Part shown: piece by piece, positions 55,923 through 64,000 of the stretch | How the letters are laid out: every line of letters starts with the position of its first letter | How positions within the stretch are numbered: the stretch's first letter is position 1 | Assembly: GCA_031264295.1 (NCBI GenBank) | Contig: JAISED010000016.1 | Location: forward strand, 32,662 to 96,661 | Direction: 5' to 3' | From: Eubacteriales Family XIII. Incertae Sedis bacterium | Lineage (GTDB): Bacteria > Bacillota > Clostridia > Peptostreptococcales > Anaerovoracaceae | DNA length: 64,000 bases | Translations under genes and position numbers: made by a program | Notes under the pieces: model-generated | Databases searched by the model: none | What the model saw: only the letters and a program-made list of their open reading frames with translations | Told to the model about the DNA's origin: nothing

Positions 55923-57254
55923 TTGAATTATCAAGAAGAATATAGGCGCAAACTGACTACGCCGGCTGAGGCTGTAAAGTTGGTTAAATCCGGGGACTGG
56001 GTGGAGTACGGCGCGTTTTCGGGACAGGTCGTTGAACTGGACAAAGCGCTCGCCGGAAGGAAGGATGAACTCTTTGACGTGAAGATCCGCGGGACTTCGC
56101 GTATCGGAACCCCGGAAGCAGTGAAGGTGGATCCTGAAAATGAACACTTCACTTACAACAGTACGCATCTCGGCGCAAGCGAACGCGCCTTGAGCGATCA
56201 GCGTCTCTGTTGGCATCTGCCGGTGCTCTACCATGAGCAACCCGGATATTACAGGAAGCATATAAAGACCGACGTGCTCTTCCTGACCGTGCCGCCCATG
56301 GATGAATGGGGTTATTTCAACTTCGGACCCCAGGTGTCGCATGGCATGGCGCTCTGTGAAACCGCGGGAACGATCGTACTTGAGGTGAACCCGAATGTAC
56401 CGAGATGTCTCGGAGGTTTCCAAGAATCGATTCACATCAACAAGGTAGATGCGATAATAGAAGCCAACTGGGAAATACCGCAGATTCCTGCCATAGTTCC
56501 CAATGAGACGGATCAAAAGATAGCCGAACTCATCATGGGGCGCCTTGAAGACGGAGACTGTCTGCAGCTTGGGATCGGCGGAATGCCGAACGCCGTGGGC
56601 GCTATGATCGCGAAGTCGGATTTGAAGGATTTGGGCATACATACCGAAATGTTCGTGGACTCTTTCGTCAACATGGTTGAGGCCGGCCAGGTGACGGGCG
56701 CGCGTAAGAACATCGATAAGTATAAGATCGTATGTACATTCGCGCTGGGAGGAAAGGCGACTTACGAGTATGTAAATAACAATCCCAATGTGGCGTTCTA
56801 CCCTGTGGACTATACAAACGATCCCTTCGTGATCGCGCAGAACGACAAGGTTGTGGCAATCAACAACTGCGTAGAGGTCGACATCCTAGGGCAGATATGT
56901 TCCGAGTCCTCCGGAACCAGACAGATCAGCGGTACAGGAGGACAGTTGGACTTCACCTATGGCGCATACCGCTCAAAGGGAGGCCGCGCCTTCATCTGCA
57001 TGAGTTCCGCGTATACCAAAAAGGGCGGACTGATTTCGAGAATCAAGTCTACACTGACCCCCGGCGCTGTCGTAACAGTACCGAGGACAATGGTGCACTA
57101 TCTCGTAACGGAAAACGGCATAGTGGATCTTAAAGGACGCACACTCTGGGAAAGAGCGGAAGCCGTAATATCCATAGCACACCCCGATGTGAGGGATCAG
57201 TTGATCAAAGAGGCTGATGAGATCGGGGTATGGCGTAAGAGCAACAAAAAGTAA
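55923..57254 (+). CDS. Acyl-CoA:acetate CoA-transferase (4-hydroxybutyrate/butyryl-CoA transferase family)
   Basis: 443 aa. Moves CoA between acetyl-CoA and a carboxylate, activating the substrate or releasing the product. Family features: ADGVEYG-like opening GDWVEYGAFSGQ, TVPPMDEWGYFNFGPQ, QLGIGGMPNAVGAMI and SESSGTRQISGTGGQLDFTYGA. The TTG at 55923 follows AGAGGAGGTG. With the preceding four enzymes it supplies an ATP-free entry or exit step for beta-oxidation. Confidence 0.92.
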   Translation: MNYQEEYRRKLTTPAEAVKLVKSGDWVEYGAFSGQVVELDKALAGRKDELFDVKIRGTSRIGTPEAVKVDPENEHFTYNSTHLGASERALSDQRLCWHLPVLYHEQPGYYRKHIKTDVLFLTVPPMDEWGYFNFGPQVSHGMALCETAGTIVLEVNPNVPRCLGGFQESIHINKVDAIIEANWEIPQIPAIVPNETDQKIAELIMGRLEDGDCLQLGIGGMPNAVGAMIAKSDLKDLGIHTEMFVDSFVNMVEAGQVTGARKNIDKYKIVCTFALGGKATYEYVNNNPNVAFYPVDYTNDPFVIAQNDKVVAINNCVEVDILGQICSESSGTRQISGTGGQLDFTYGAYRSKGGRAFICMSSAYTKKGGLISRIKSTLTPGAVVTVPRTMVHYLVTENGIVDLKGRTLWERAEAVISIAHPDVRDQLIKEADEIGVWRKSNKK

Positions 57255-57292
57255 TCCGCTTATATCGCTTTGTTAGTTGAAGAGGAGACAAA

Positions 57293-58606
57293 ATGAGCAA
57301 GGATATAATTAAACCAGAAACAAATTATCGTACATTTACGGTAGTTATTGCCTGCATCGCCATTATTATAAACTACATAGATCGTGTAAATTTCAGCGTG
57401 GCGACGCCGACAATCATGGAAACATTCAGCATCACGCCGACTCAGATTGGGTTGATGGGATCAGCGTTTTTCATCCCTTATATGTGCATGATGCTGCCGA
57501 CAGGTTATCTTTTGAATAAGGTTGGACCTAAAAAATTGATGAGCGCTTCCCTGATCCTGTGGGGACTCGCCACAATGGCGACGGCGTTAGCCTACAATGT
57601 GGGAACATTCTTGGCTACCAGGATCGCGATGGGGCTGTTTGAAGCTCCGGGATTCCCGTCCGCTTCCCGTGTAGTTGCGGTTTGGATTCCCAACAGGGAA
57701 CGCACCTTGGCGTCCGGCGCGTTTGACTGCTGCGCCAGAATAGGCACGGCTTTCGCGCCTCCTTTAGTCGTTTGGATCATACTGCACTGGGGATGGCAGA
57801 CATCGTTCGTGCTTACAGGCGCCCTGGCTCTCATATTTGGTATTATATGGATCTTCATCTATCACGAACCTGACGACCACCCGAAAGTCAGCAAGTCTGA
57901 GCTGGCGTACATTCGTCAGGATGAAGTCCTTGACGAGTCGGGCAAAGTAAAAGCTACAACGCCGATTCCGATGCGGAAGTTCATATTCTATCCGCGTTTG
58001 GTACAAGCCGCTCTTGCTTATGGTTGCTATCTGTATGTATGGAACACATTTACCACATGGATGCCGTCCTTCTTTGTAAACGCTAGAGGATTCAGCATGA
58101 CTTCGATGGGGAACGCGGCGATGATACCTTATATATGCGCTGTTGTTCTGGAACTCATCGGTGCGACAATCTTCGACAGGTGGAACCGCCGCGGGGCTTC
58201 CATAACAATGCTCCGCAGAACAGGCATGTCCATAAGCTTGATAGGTTCCGCAATATTTATCTTTATAGCCATACAGGCGGTAGAACCGTTCTGGATCGTA
58301 TTCTTCCTGTCAGCCTTTGCCGGTATAAGCGGTCTTGGCGCAGGTAATGTGCAGGCTGTTCCGGTGGATCTCGCTCCTTACGGACAGGCCGGCGGTTTCT
58401 CGGGATTCTACGCGCTTGGCGGCGCGCTCGGCAGCTTCTTTGCTCCCATGCTGACGGGATTTGTTATCGACTCGCAGTATGGTTACAACGGCGGATTTAT
58501 TCTCTCTGCTTGCGTAGCCTTATTGGGCGCAGCGCTGTACATATTCAACAGGTACGACAGACTTGAGATCAGGGACAAGGATAAGTTGACCGCTAACGCG
58601 TCATAA
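57293..58606 (+). CDS. MFS transporter (anion:cation symporter type)
   Basis: 437 aa with 12 predicted transmembrane helices. Signature NYIDRVNFSVATPTIM in helix 1 and GYLLNKVGPKKLM in loop 2-3 place it in the anion:cation symporter group, which imports organic acids such as hexuronates, glucarate or phthalate. Its position as last gene of the acyl-CoA operon suggests it brings in the carboxylate degraded by that operon. The ATG follows GAGGAGACAAA. Confidence 0.9.
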   Translation: MSKDIIKPETNYRTFTVVIACIAIIINYIDRVNFSVATPTIMETFSITPTQIGLMGSAFFIPYMCMMLPTGYLLNKVGPKKLMSASLILWGLATMATALAYNVGTFLATRIAMGLFEAPGFPSASRVVAVWIPNRERTLASGAFDCCARIGTAFAPPLVVWIILHWGWQTSFVLTGALALIFGIIWIFIYHEPDDHPKVSKSELAYIRQDEVLDESGKVKATTPIPMRKFIFYPRLVQAALAYGCYLYVWNTFTTWMPSFFVNARGFSMTSMGNAAMIPYICAVVLELIGATIFDRWNRRGASITMLRRTGMSISLIGSAIFIFIAIQAVEPFWIVFFLSAFAGISGLGAGNVQAVPVDLAPYGQAGGFSGFYALGGALGSFFAPMLTGFVIDSQYGYNGGFILSACVALLGAALYIFNRYDRLEIRDKDKLTANAS

Positions 58607-58634
58607 TAGCTTGGCGGAACTGTCTAGTATCTCT

Positions 58635-58655
58635 GCTTAGACGAAGTTCAGTATT
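58635..58655 (+). repeat. Dispersed intergenic repeat R1, copy 4
   Basis: GCTTAGACGAAGTTCAGTATT, a diverged copy, 29 nt after the MFS stop. Confidence 0.5.
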
Positions 58656-58710
58656 AAGAATAAGAAGTTCTATTTATAAAACAAGCCATTTTATAAAACC
58701 GTCAGGCCGA

Positions 58711-58736
58711 CCGGGGCGGGGAGACCCCCGCTCCGG
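58711..58736 (+). terminator. GC-rich hairpin downstream of the acyl-CoA operon
   Basis: CCGGGGCGGGG-agac-CCCCGCTCCGG forms a strong, slightly imperfect stem without a T-run. It is the only terminator-like structure after the MFS gene. From 58741 to 58966 the sequence is a GC-rich run of degenerate GGC/GCN triplets with no recognisable feature. Confidence 0.45.
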
Positions 58737-58966
58737 CGCGTGACGGAGCCGGCTGAGCCGGCGGTGATGGCGGCAACTGCGGCGCAGGCTGTGACAGGCT
58801 GAGTCGGCGGCGGCAGCTGTGACGAGCGGCGGTTATGTTGACAGTGAAGGCTGTGGCGACGGCGGCGCGGGCGGTGACGGCAGCGGTGGCGGTAGCTGCG
58901 GCAGAAGTTGCACGGGCAGCGGGCTTACGCCGGGCGTCCGGCGAGATACAACAGGGAGAATCAGTG

Positions 58967-59479
58967 ATGGACTACAGGGTGATTGCATTAGGTGTTTTGG
59001 TTCTGGCGCTTTTGTTTCTTTTTTTCAGGGGCGATAGAAGGATAAAGGAAAGAGACGCACTGAATAAGCGAATGAACGACGTCTATGGAACGATGGCGGA
59101 GGTAGTGGACGACGTCATATACCAAGGCGGATTTCCTCCTATGCCGAAACCGGCGCGTATGAGTCTGGGTATAACTGAATCAGAACTGGTTTTGTTTGAC
59201 AGAGCGGGGAATAACGGGTGCATTGAGTATGAAAAGATCAAGAAGGTAGATAAATTCACTACTAGGAAAGAAAGAACGCGTAAGTTTGGAATTATGGCAT
59301 ACGGACCGCTGGCTCTCGTGCTGAACAAACCATCGTTCCGGCATTTTTTCGTAGTCGAATATATAGATATGAATAATGAAGATAATATTATGGTGTCTCT
59401 GGTGAGGAACAAGGAGATAGCCGATAATCTGTGCAAATCCGTAAAGCCCCATATAAAATATGGTAAAAAAAAGAAATGA
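58967..59479 (+). CDS. Membrane-anchored hypothetical protein (PH-like domain possible)
   Basis: 170 aa. One N-terminal transmembrane helix (VIALGVLVLALLFLFF) followed by a basic, soluble domain with alternating strands (MSLGITESELVLFDRAG, CIEYEKIKKVDKF, HFFVVEYIDMN) and a final helix, a pattern seen in bacterial PH-like domains. Ends with a Lys-rich tail. I do not recognise the family. The ATG at 58967 follows GGGAG by 8 nt; an upstream extension in the same frame is Ala/Val-rich and stems from the GC-rich triplet run, so I exclude it. Confidence 0.7.
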   Translation: MDYRVIALGVLVLALLFLFFRGDRRIKERDALNKRMNDVYGTMAEVVDDVIYQGGFPPMPKPARMSLGITESELVLFDRAGNNGCIEYEKIKKVDKFTTRKERTRKFGIMAYGPLALVLNKPSFRHFFVVEYIDMNNEDNIMVSLVRNKEIADNLCKSVKPHIKYGKKKK

Positions 59480-59493
59480 GATTATGAGGTGCG

Positions 59494-60285
59494 TCAGGCC
59501 GGACTCCCGCCATGGGAACGTGGAGCGAAACCGTCTCGGGGCATTGCGACATTTCCCATCAGACCGAATTTCAGTTTAGCTCGATCGAGTTTGTTCATTA
59601 TAGGATTCACTGTTAATGCGAGTATTATCACTATCACTACGCTGTGCTCCAGATTCAGGGGTGTGGCGGAGATGAAGGAATCTATCGCGGCAAATGGCGA
59701 GGCTGTCCACGCCAGTGCTGCCAGTGTTCGCGCTTCGACGGCAGTACCGCACAGAAAGGCGGCGGCCGCGCCGTAAGCGCAAAGCATGAACTGCCTCTTA
59801 CGCGGTTTATAACGCCGAATCCGTTTCTCAAAGATCATACCTGCCGCAAATCCAATAATTCCTACGGCAAACATCTGCCAAGGCGCGCGGGGTCCCTGAC
59901 CAAATATAAAATTAGAAATGTATACAGATAAAGCGCCGGTAAGAAAACCTGACTGAGCGCCCAGAGAAGCACCTGTGATTATTGCTATGGCTGTCATGGG
60001 CAATATTCTCGGCGCCATGAAAAAAACCGCTCTAAGTAAGACACCTATAATCGTCAATATGCTAATCGCGCTCACTTCGCGCATTCGGGGCTTTTTTCGT
60101 TCGAACATCATGAGAAAGAATAACAAAGCGTACAGGAGTATGAGGGCGCTAAACGCGTGATAGGCTTTGCCGCTGAAAAAATATTCGCCGACGATCAAGG
60201 TGGCGGGCGCGAGTAAAAACACCGCCGCCATCGCGATTTCCAGGGAAGCGCCGCCGCGCCTTACTCGGTTAAATTCTCTTTGCAT
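59494..60285 (-). CDS. ECF transporter S component (substrate-binding membrane subunit)
   Basis: 263 aa with about 6 hydrophobic helices, including AISILTIIGVLLRAVFFMAP, GASLGAQSGFLTGALSVYISNFIFGQGPRAPWQMFAVGIIGFAAG, features of ECF S components where the loop binds the vitamin. The C-terminus (NPIMNKLDRAKLKFGL) is cytoplasmic and basic. The substrate is not recognisable. It overlaps the ATPase gene by 25 nt, and GGAAGTG precedes the ATG. Confidence 0.8.
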   Translation of the reverse strand: MQREFNRVRRGGASLEIAMAAVFLLAPATLIVGEYFFSGKAYHAFSALILLYALLFFLMMFERKKPRMREVSAISILTIIGVLLRAVFFMAPRILPMTAIAIITGASLGAQSGFLTGALSVYISNFIFGQGPRAPWQMFAVGIIGFAAGMIFEKRIRRYKPRKRQFMLCAYGAAAAFLCGTAVEARTLAALAWTASPFAAIDSFISATPLNLEHSVVIVIILALTVNPIMNKLDRAKLKFGLMGNVAMPRDGFAPRSHGGSPA

Positions 60286-62243
60286 AAAGCGATCACTTCC
60301 TTTGCGGTAACTGCGTTTTCGAAAATATGACGGGACATGCGATTTGCCGCCGTGGTGTAGTAGCTGTTTCCCGAGAAGAATCGACCAGGCTCATTCACAG
60401 TCACTATTTCACCGTCAAAGAGCAGGGCGCACACATCGGCGTGCTTGGCGCAGAATTCCACATCGTGAGAAACTATAACGACGGTTTTTCCTTTATCAAG
60501 CAAGGCCCTCAACATAATGGAAAATTTTTCCTTAAAATGATTGTCCATCCCCTTGGTCGGTTCGTCCAGCAGCAGGATTTCAGGATCCGTGAGCAGAATC
60601 TTCGCGAGAGCCACCCGCTGCTGCTCGCCGCCCGAAAGGTCGTAGGGGTGATGATCCAGAAGATTATCGATCTCTAAAAGTGTCGTAACCCCGTCTATTC
60701 TTATCTGTCTCGCTTCTGCAGGCAGACGCCCGCTTGCTACAGACTTTTTATCACGGAAAACCTCAGCCAGATCCTGTCTGACGGTGATTTCGGAGAAGAG
60801 TGTTTGGGGATTCTGCGGCAGTACGCCGAAAATGCCTCCGAAACGTTCGCTTGCCCTTAATTTATCCGAGTTTATGCCGTTTATAATGATCTTGCCGCGG
60901 TGAGGGATGAGCAGTCCGCTGATCAATTTCAAGACAGTGCTTTTGCCCGCGCCGTTGCCGCCGACGATGCACATCAGTTTTCCGGCAGGGATTTCAAGGG
61001 AGAGATCCCTTACAACGTCTTCATCGCCGCGTTCGTATTTGAACCAGACTCCGCGGAGGATAACGGCCTTAGATTCCGGCACGGAGGATTTTGTGTTTAT
61101 AAGAAATTTCGTTCTGCTGCGGCGTTTTGAGCTTTCGAACAGGCGCTTATGGGGCGCGGCGGCATAATACTCGCTGTCGTAGGGCGCGCCTCCGGGCGCT
61201 GTGTTGCCGTTGTCGTAGTGCGCGCGGCGGTCGTTGGATACGTCTCCGGATTGGCCGCGAACGCGAGTGTTATGGCCTCCGGGCGTATCCCCGCGTGCGG
61301 TGCGGTCTGCGAGCGGTGCGCCGCCTCGATCGGAATCGCGTTCGATATATGTTTTTTTCAACTTGCGGTTCTGGAAGACGCCGGACAGCCACTCCCTGCC
61401 TTCGCGGATGGTGATGGGGAAGGCGGGATTCGCCATCGCCGGACTTTCGGCGCGGCGCGACCTGATTTCGACGTCGGTTTCCACGGCCATGAAGACCTGC
61501 ATCGTTGTGGGCATGGACACGAACATGTCGTGCCCGTATTGCGCCAGCGAGACGCCTACCCGTTTAGGGTGCGCGTCGGCTATGACCCTGCCTTTGTCCA
61601 AGACGATAGCCCGATCGGACATAGGGAAGACTTCCTCAAGGCGATGTTCGGATATTATAATAGTAACGCCGATCTCACGGTTGATCTTTTTTAGGGTTTC
61701 GAGGAAGTCGGCGGCGGCGACAGGATCCAGTTGAGCGGTGGGTTCATCCAGTATGAGGACATTAGGCTGCACCGCCATGACGGAGGCCAGATTAAGCAGC
61801 TGTTTCTGCCCGCCCGACAGCGAGGATACATCCTTGCGAAACCAGGTTTGTATACCGAAAAAACTGGCCATCTCCGCTACGCGAAGCCTGATCATATCAC
61901 TGCTGTAACCCAAATTTTCAAGCCCGAAAGCCAGCTCATGCCATACCTTGTCAGTGGCGATCTGATTATCGGGGTCCTGCAGCACATAGCCGATCCGCTG
62001 CGCTTGCTCACGGAATCCAACGGAACTCAAGGGGCGCCCATAAAATAGAATTTCGCCGTCCGCCGAGCCATATGGGGCGAGCGGCGGTTTAAGATTTCGG
62101 AGTAGCGTGGTCTTGCCGCTGCCGGAGCGGCCGCATAAGGTCACAAACTCGCCGCGCCCTACAGAGAGGCTGACGTCGTCTAACACTGCCCGCTTTCCTC
62201 CGGGATATGTGAATGTGAATTCATTAAGGGTAAATACGTCCAT
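60261..62243 (-). CDS. ECF transporter fused double ATPase subunit
   Basis: 660 aa holding two ABC ATPase domains in one chain. Domain 1: Walker A CGRSGSGKTT, signature SSLSGGQKQLLNLA, Walker B VLILDEPTAQLD. Domain 2: Walker A VGGNGAGKST, signature YDLSGGEQQRVALA, Walker B ILLLDEPTKGMD. They are joined by a ~110-residue hydrophilic, Arg/Gly/Asp-rich linker (about 285-395) that is unusually long. In most ECF systems the two ATPases are separate genes. It shares one base with the stop of the T-component gene (TAATG) and overlaps the S component, so the three form one operon. Confidence 0.93.
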   Translation of the reverse strand: MDVFTLNEFTFTYPGGKRAVLDDVSLSVGRGEFVTLCGRSGSGKTTLLRNLKPPLAPYGSADGEILFYGRPLSSVGFREQAQRIGYVLQDPDNQIATDKVWHELAFGLENLGYSSDMIRLRVAEMASFFGIQTWFRKDVSSLSGGQKQLLNLASVMAVQPNVLILDEPTAQLDPVAAADFLETLKKINREIGVTIIISEHRLEEVFPMSDRAIVLDKGRVIADAHPKRVGVSLAQYGHDMFVSMPTTMQVFMAVETDVEIRSRRAESPAMANPAFPITIREGREWLSGVFQNRKLKKTYIERDSDRGGAPLADRTARGDTPGGHNTRVRGQSGDVSNDRRAHYDNGNTAPGGAPYDSEYYAAAPHKRLFESSKRRSRTKFLINTKSSVPESKAVILRGVWFKYERGDEDVVRDLSLEIPAGKLMCIVGGNGAGKSTVLKLISGLLIPHRGKIIINGINSDKLRASERFGGIFGVLPQNPQTLFSEITVRQDLAEVFRDKKSVASGRLPAEARQIRIDGVTTLLEIDNLLDHHPYDLSGGEQQRVALAKILLTDPEILLLDEPTKGMDNHFKEKFSIMLRALLDKGKTVVIVSHDVEFCAKHADVCALLFDGEIVTVNEPGRFFSGNSYYTTAANRMSRHIFENAVTAKEVIALCKENLTE

Positions 62244-63109
62244 TAATCACCTGCCCGGCTGTCAAGCCTTTTCCATGACAATGTTTCCGCAATGCCGAAA
62301 AAAAACGGCGAGAGACAGAGAAGCCCGTAAAGTACGAGATATATCAATCCGGCGGCATAGGCGGAGACAGAGGAAGAAGCGAAAGCGGAGGAAGAAGCGT
62401 AGGCAGAGGCGGCGAATGTTATGAGGATGATCAACGCCGCCGCGTCCCTTAAACCGAAACGGAAGAGCCGGTAGCTTGTCCGTCCAGGCAAGCCGCAGCC
62501 GCGCGCCCGCACGGAATCGAAAAGTTCCGCTGTATTTTCAAGCGCCCAAGTCAGCATTATTGAAACAATCTTGATAGAACGTCTGAACCTATTCATGAGA
62601 CTGCCGGAACCGGCGGCACGTCCGATGCCGGTCTGTGCTTCAGAAATATATCGAAGCTGTGCGGCGTATGTTTTAACGACGCGAGGCGCCATAACGAATA
62701 TCAGTGAAAGACCGGGGAGAAAGCCTCCGAAAATATAGAATATCTTATCGGAGGTCATGACGGCGCCGTAACAGAACAGCCATATGAAGGCAGAACAGAA
62801 CGCCGCCCCGCCCGCTGCGCCGAGGAAGGCCTCGCTAAGTGCTGACGGTGCGCCGCCAGGGATTGCCGTCGCTCCGCCGCCTCGCATCAGCATGTTTATC
62901 AGAACGCCAAGCGCGAGCGAGGGTAATACGAAAAACAGAATGGCGCACATCGCGGAAGCGCCCCCCCGCAGACTTAATATAAAAAGCAGCCCCCCCATCA
63001 ATGCCAAGAATGCCGCGAGGGGATGCAAAAACAACACATCTGACAAGATGATAAGGCAAAAATATAAAAAAATCACACTCGGATGATATGAAGAGAAAAA
63101 ATCCCTCAT
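62243..63109 (-). CDS. ecfT: ECF transporter T component
   Basis: 288 aa integral membrane protein with 5-6 helices and the coupling-helix motif TAELFDSVRARGCG (Ala-Arg-Gly), which links the membrane part to the ATPases. An AFASSSVSAYA-type Ala/Ser repeat lies between later helices. The ATG at 63109 has GGAGG 5 nt upstream; the GTG at 63115 overlaps that site. First gene of the T-A-S operon. Confidence 0.88.
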   Translation of the reverse strand: MRDFFSSYHPSVIFLYFCLIILSDVLFLHPLAAFLALMGGLLFILSLRGGASAMCAILFFVLPSLALGVLINMLMRGGGATAIPGGAPSALSEAFLGAAGGAAFCSAFIWLFCYGAVMTSDKIFYIFGGFLPGLSLIFVMAPRVVKTYAAQLRYISEAQTGIGRAAGSGSLMNRFRRSIKIVSIMLTWALENTAELFDSVRARGCGLPGRTSYRLFRFGLRDAAALIILITFAASAYASSSAFASSSVSAYAAGLIYLVLYGLLCLSPFFFGIAETLSWKRLDSRAGD

Positions 63110-63171
63110 TTGCACCTCCGCTCAGGCGCCGCCGAAACGCCGCAAAATCCATGTTTATTTATAATTGTACC

Positions 63172-63378
63172 ATGCGAGGAGAGAAAAGACAACGAAAAGA
63201 CAAATTCGAACGATGCGGAAGAATGGCGCGCGACGCGATCGGCATCATGGGAATTGATATGGAAGATGACCAGAAAGAACTTCCTGTTCCGTCAAGACCT
63301 GAAGATGTAAAGCACGAAGCGGGCTTGAACGTGTCGGCGGTTCTGCAAACTGCGCTGAAACAGGAGCTGAAGCTTTAG
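63172..63378 (+). pseudogene. HicB/ribbon-helix-helix antitoxin-like fragment
   Basis: A 68-codon frame from ATG 63172 ends with ELPVPSRPEDVKHEAGLNVSAVLQTALKQELKL-type sequence (segments DVKHEAGLNVSAVLQ and TALKQELKL), close to the C-terminal ribbon-helix-helix end of HicB-like antitoxins (VPxWLxxxAxxAGLNxSxVLQxALxxxL). The N-terminal HicB domain is absent and no toxin gene adjoins, so this is probably a remnant, although a small functional DNA-binding protein is possible. Confidence 0.4.
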
Positions 63379-63425
63379 GCAAGCTCAGGAAACCCCGAAT
63401 TTTAGGCTGAACTTAGTCTGAAATA

Positions 63426-63441
63426 TAGCACAAATGTGCTA
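63426..63441. other. Small perfect hairpin
   Basis: TAGCAC-AAAT-GTGCTA in the 63379-63704 gap. The rest of that gap holds repeat R1 copy 5, a T-rich run (GGCCGTTTTTTG at 63527-63538) and no gene. Confidence 0.4.
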
Positions 63442-63458
63442 AAAGATCGCTCTGGCAG

Positions 63459-63484
63459 CTATGGGTTAGACTGAGTTCAGTATT
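63459..63484 (+). repeat. Dispersed intergenic repeat R1, copy 5
   Basis: CTATGG followed by GTTAGACTGAGTTCAGTATT, nearly identical to copy 3. A related half-element (CTGAACTTAGTCTGAA) lies at about 63404-63419. Confidence 0.65.
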
Positions 63485-63704
63485 CATAACGACTTTAAAA
63501 CTGGAAAGCGGGTGCGTTTAAAACGCGGCCGTTTTTTGTTGTTATATCATAAGGGGGAAGCGAAGATAAAAGTTCGGAAAATTATTCTAAAAAGCGAATT
63601 GCGTTCCAGAAATTTGAATTTCGGGGAATTTTAAAGGCCGTGTGTCGGAATTGTGTAGGGATTGTGGCGAACGTGAAAATAATTCTCTATATTACTAATT
63701 TAAC

Positions 63705-63733
63705 TTGATTTTATGAAAAAACTGGGATAAGAT
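63705..63733 (+). promoter_or_regulatory. Probable promoter of the last secreted-protein gene
   Basis: TTGATT (63705-63710), a 17-nt spacer and TAAGAT (63728-63733). The ~170-nt leader contains CTCG-TAAAGG-CGAG and other small hairpins. A strong AAGGAGGTG precedes the ATG at 63910. Confidence 0.5.
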
Positions 63734-63909
63734 GTGTACTATACTCGTAAAGGCGAGGATATTAAGGCATTCTGAGCGAATAAAGCCGTCCTTATTGCAG
63801 ATTATGCGGTGGAGACGGGAGATACTGAGCCTCAAAACGGACTATATAAATAGTTGAATTCTAACAATTGTGTTCGCTCAAAAGTTTTTGTTTTAAGGAG
63901 GTGCTAATT

Positions 63910-64000
63910 ATGCAAAGTAAAAGAATCGCAATATCGTTATTGATGGCGTTGGTGATGCTTGTGACGCCTGTAGTACCTGTGTTCGCGGATGTTGACGCGG
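63910..64000 (+). CDS. Secreted protein, N-terminus only (3' end outside window)
   Basis: The first 30 codons encode a typical Sec signal peptide: basic start MQSKRIA, hydrophobic core ISLLMALVMLV, and cleavage-like VFADVDA. AAGGAGG lies about 8 nt upstream of the ATG. It may be another surface protein like the two giants, but the mature part is not visible. Confidence 0.8.
   Translation, partial: MQSKRIAISLLMALVMLVTPVVPVFADVDA

Noticed and set aside
58835..58966. Ala/Val-rich N-terminal extension of the hypothetical protein at 58967
   Set aside because: It is translated from a degenerate GC-rich triplet run, and the ATG at 58967 has its own ribosome site directly before the transmembrane helix.

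Overview
The window looks like a low-to-mid GC, Gram-positive, anaerobic Firmicute of class Clostridia. The evidence is strong AGGAGG ribosome sites, many TTG/GTG starts, classic sigma-A promoters, CoA-thioester fermentation genes, an Fe-S aldo/keto reductase, an ECF vitamin transporter and very large secreted proteins with N-terminal signal peptides. Putrescine aminotransferase beside an NhaC-type antiporter, plus a short-chain acyl-CoA operon, would suit an amine- or amino-acid-fermenting member of the Eubacteriales (Anaerovorax-like). That placement is inference only.

Layout. 1-9.4 kb is an accessory mix: the 5' part of ogt (minus), a DUF3990 protein with an unrecognised partner, a DUF234 AAA ATPase with a candidate operator array, patA and an NhaC-family antiporter separated by a 70-bp tandem duplication, an Fe-S aldo/keto reductase, tRNA-Thr(CGT), and an AbiEi-like antitoxin whose partner gene is broken. 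9.4-16.2 kb is a tightly packed plus-strand operon: a methyltransferase, three radical SAM proteins with B12-binding-type N-terminal regions, a GNAT-like protein and a FemAB-like acyltransferase. It looks like a biosynthetic cluster of unknown product. An MBL-fold hydrolase follows on the minus strand.

17.6-36.7 kb holds two giant secreted proteins (1845 and 4178 aa). Both combine a signal peptide, a pectate-lyase-like beta-helix region, tandem Ig-like repeats, low-complexity linkers and the same C-terminal membrane domain of about 130 residues with three hydrophobic segments, in place of LPXTG, SLH or CWB2 anchors. The second gene has a strong promoter and a leader of about 400 nt that may be structured. 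A small repeat-rich gap leads to an M28-like lipoprotein and a convergent aldo/keto reductase, both of which have lost canonical catalytic residues. A DUF4143 ATPase and a 1447-aa secreted GH3 glycosidase come next.

46.4-58.6 kb is metabolic: lplA and lipA, then a CBS-PAS-AAA+-Fis sigma-54 activator. After two hairpins and a near-consensus -24/-12 promoter come 3-hydroxyacyl-CoA dehydrogenase, enoyl-CoA hydratase, thiolase, a large acyl-CoA dehydrogenase, a CoA-transferase and an MFS carrier. Together these make a plausible sigma-54-controlled uptake, activation and beta-oxidation operon for an unknown carboxylate. 58.7-63.1 kb has a small membrane-anchored hypothetical protein and an ECF transporter (T, fused double ATPase, S) on the minus strand. 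The window ends with a HicB-like antitoxin remnant and the start of another secreted protein.

Two dispersed intergenic repeat families run through the window. One is a ~61-bp palindrome with ends like AGGGAACTTCTAAAAACC (three copies). The other has the core TTTAGACTGAGTTCAGTATT (five copies).
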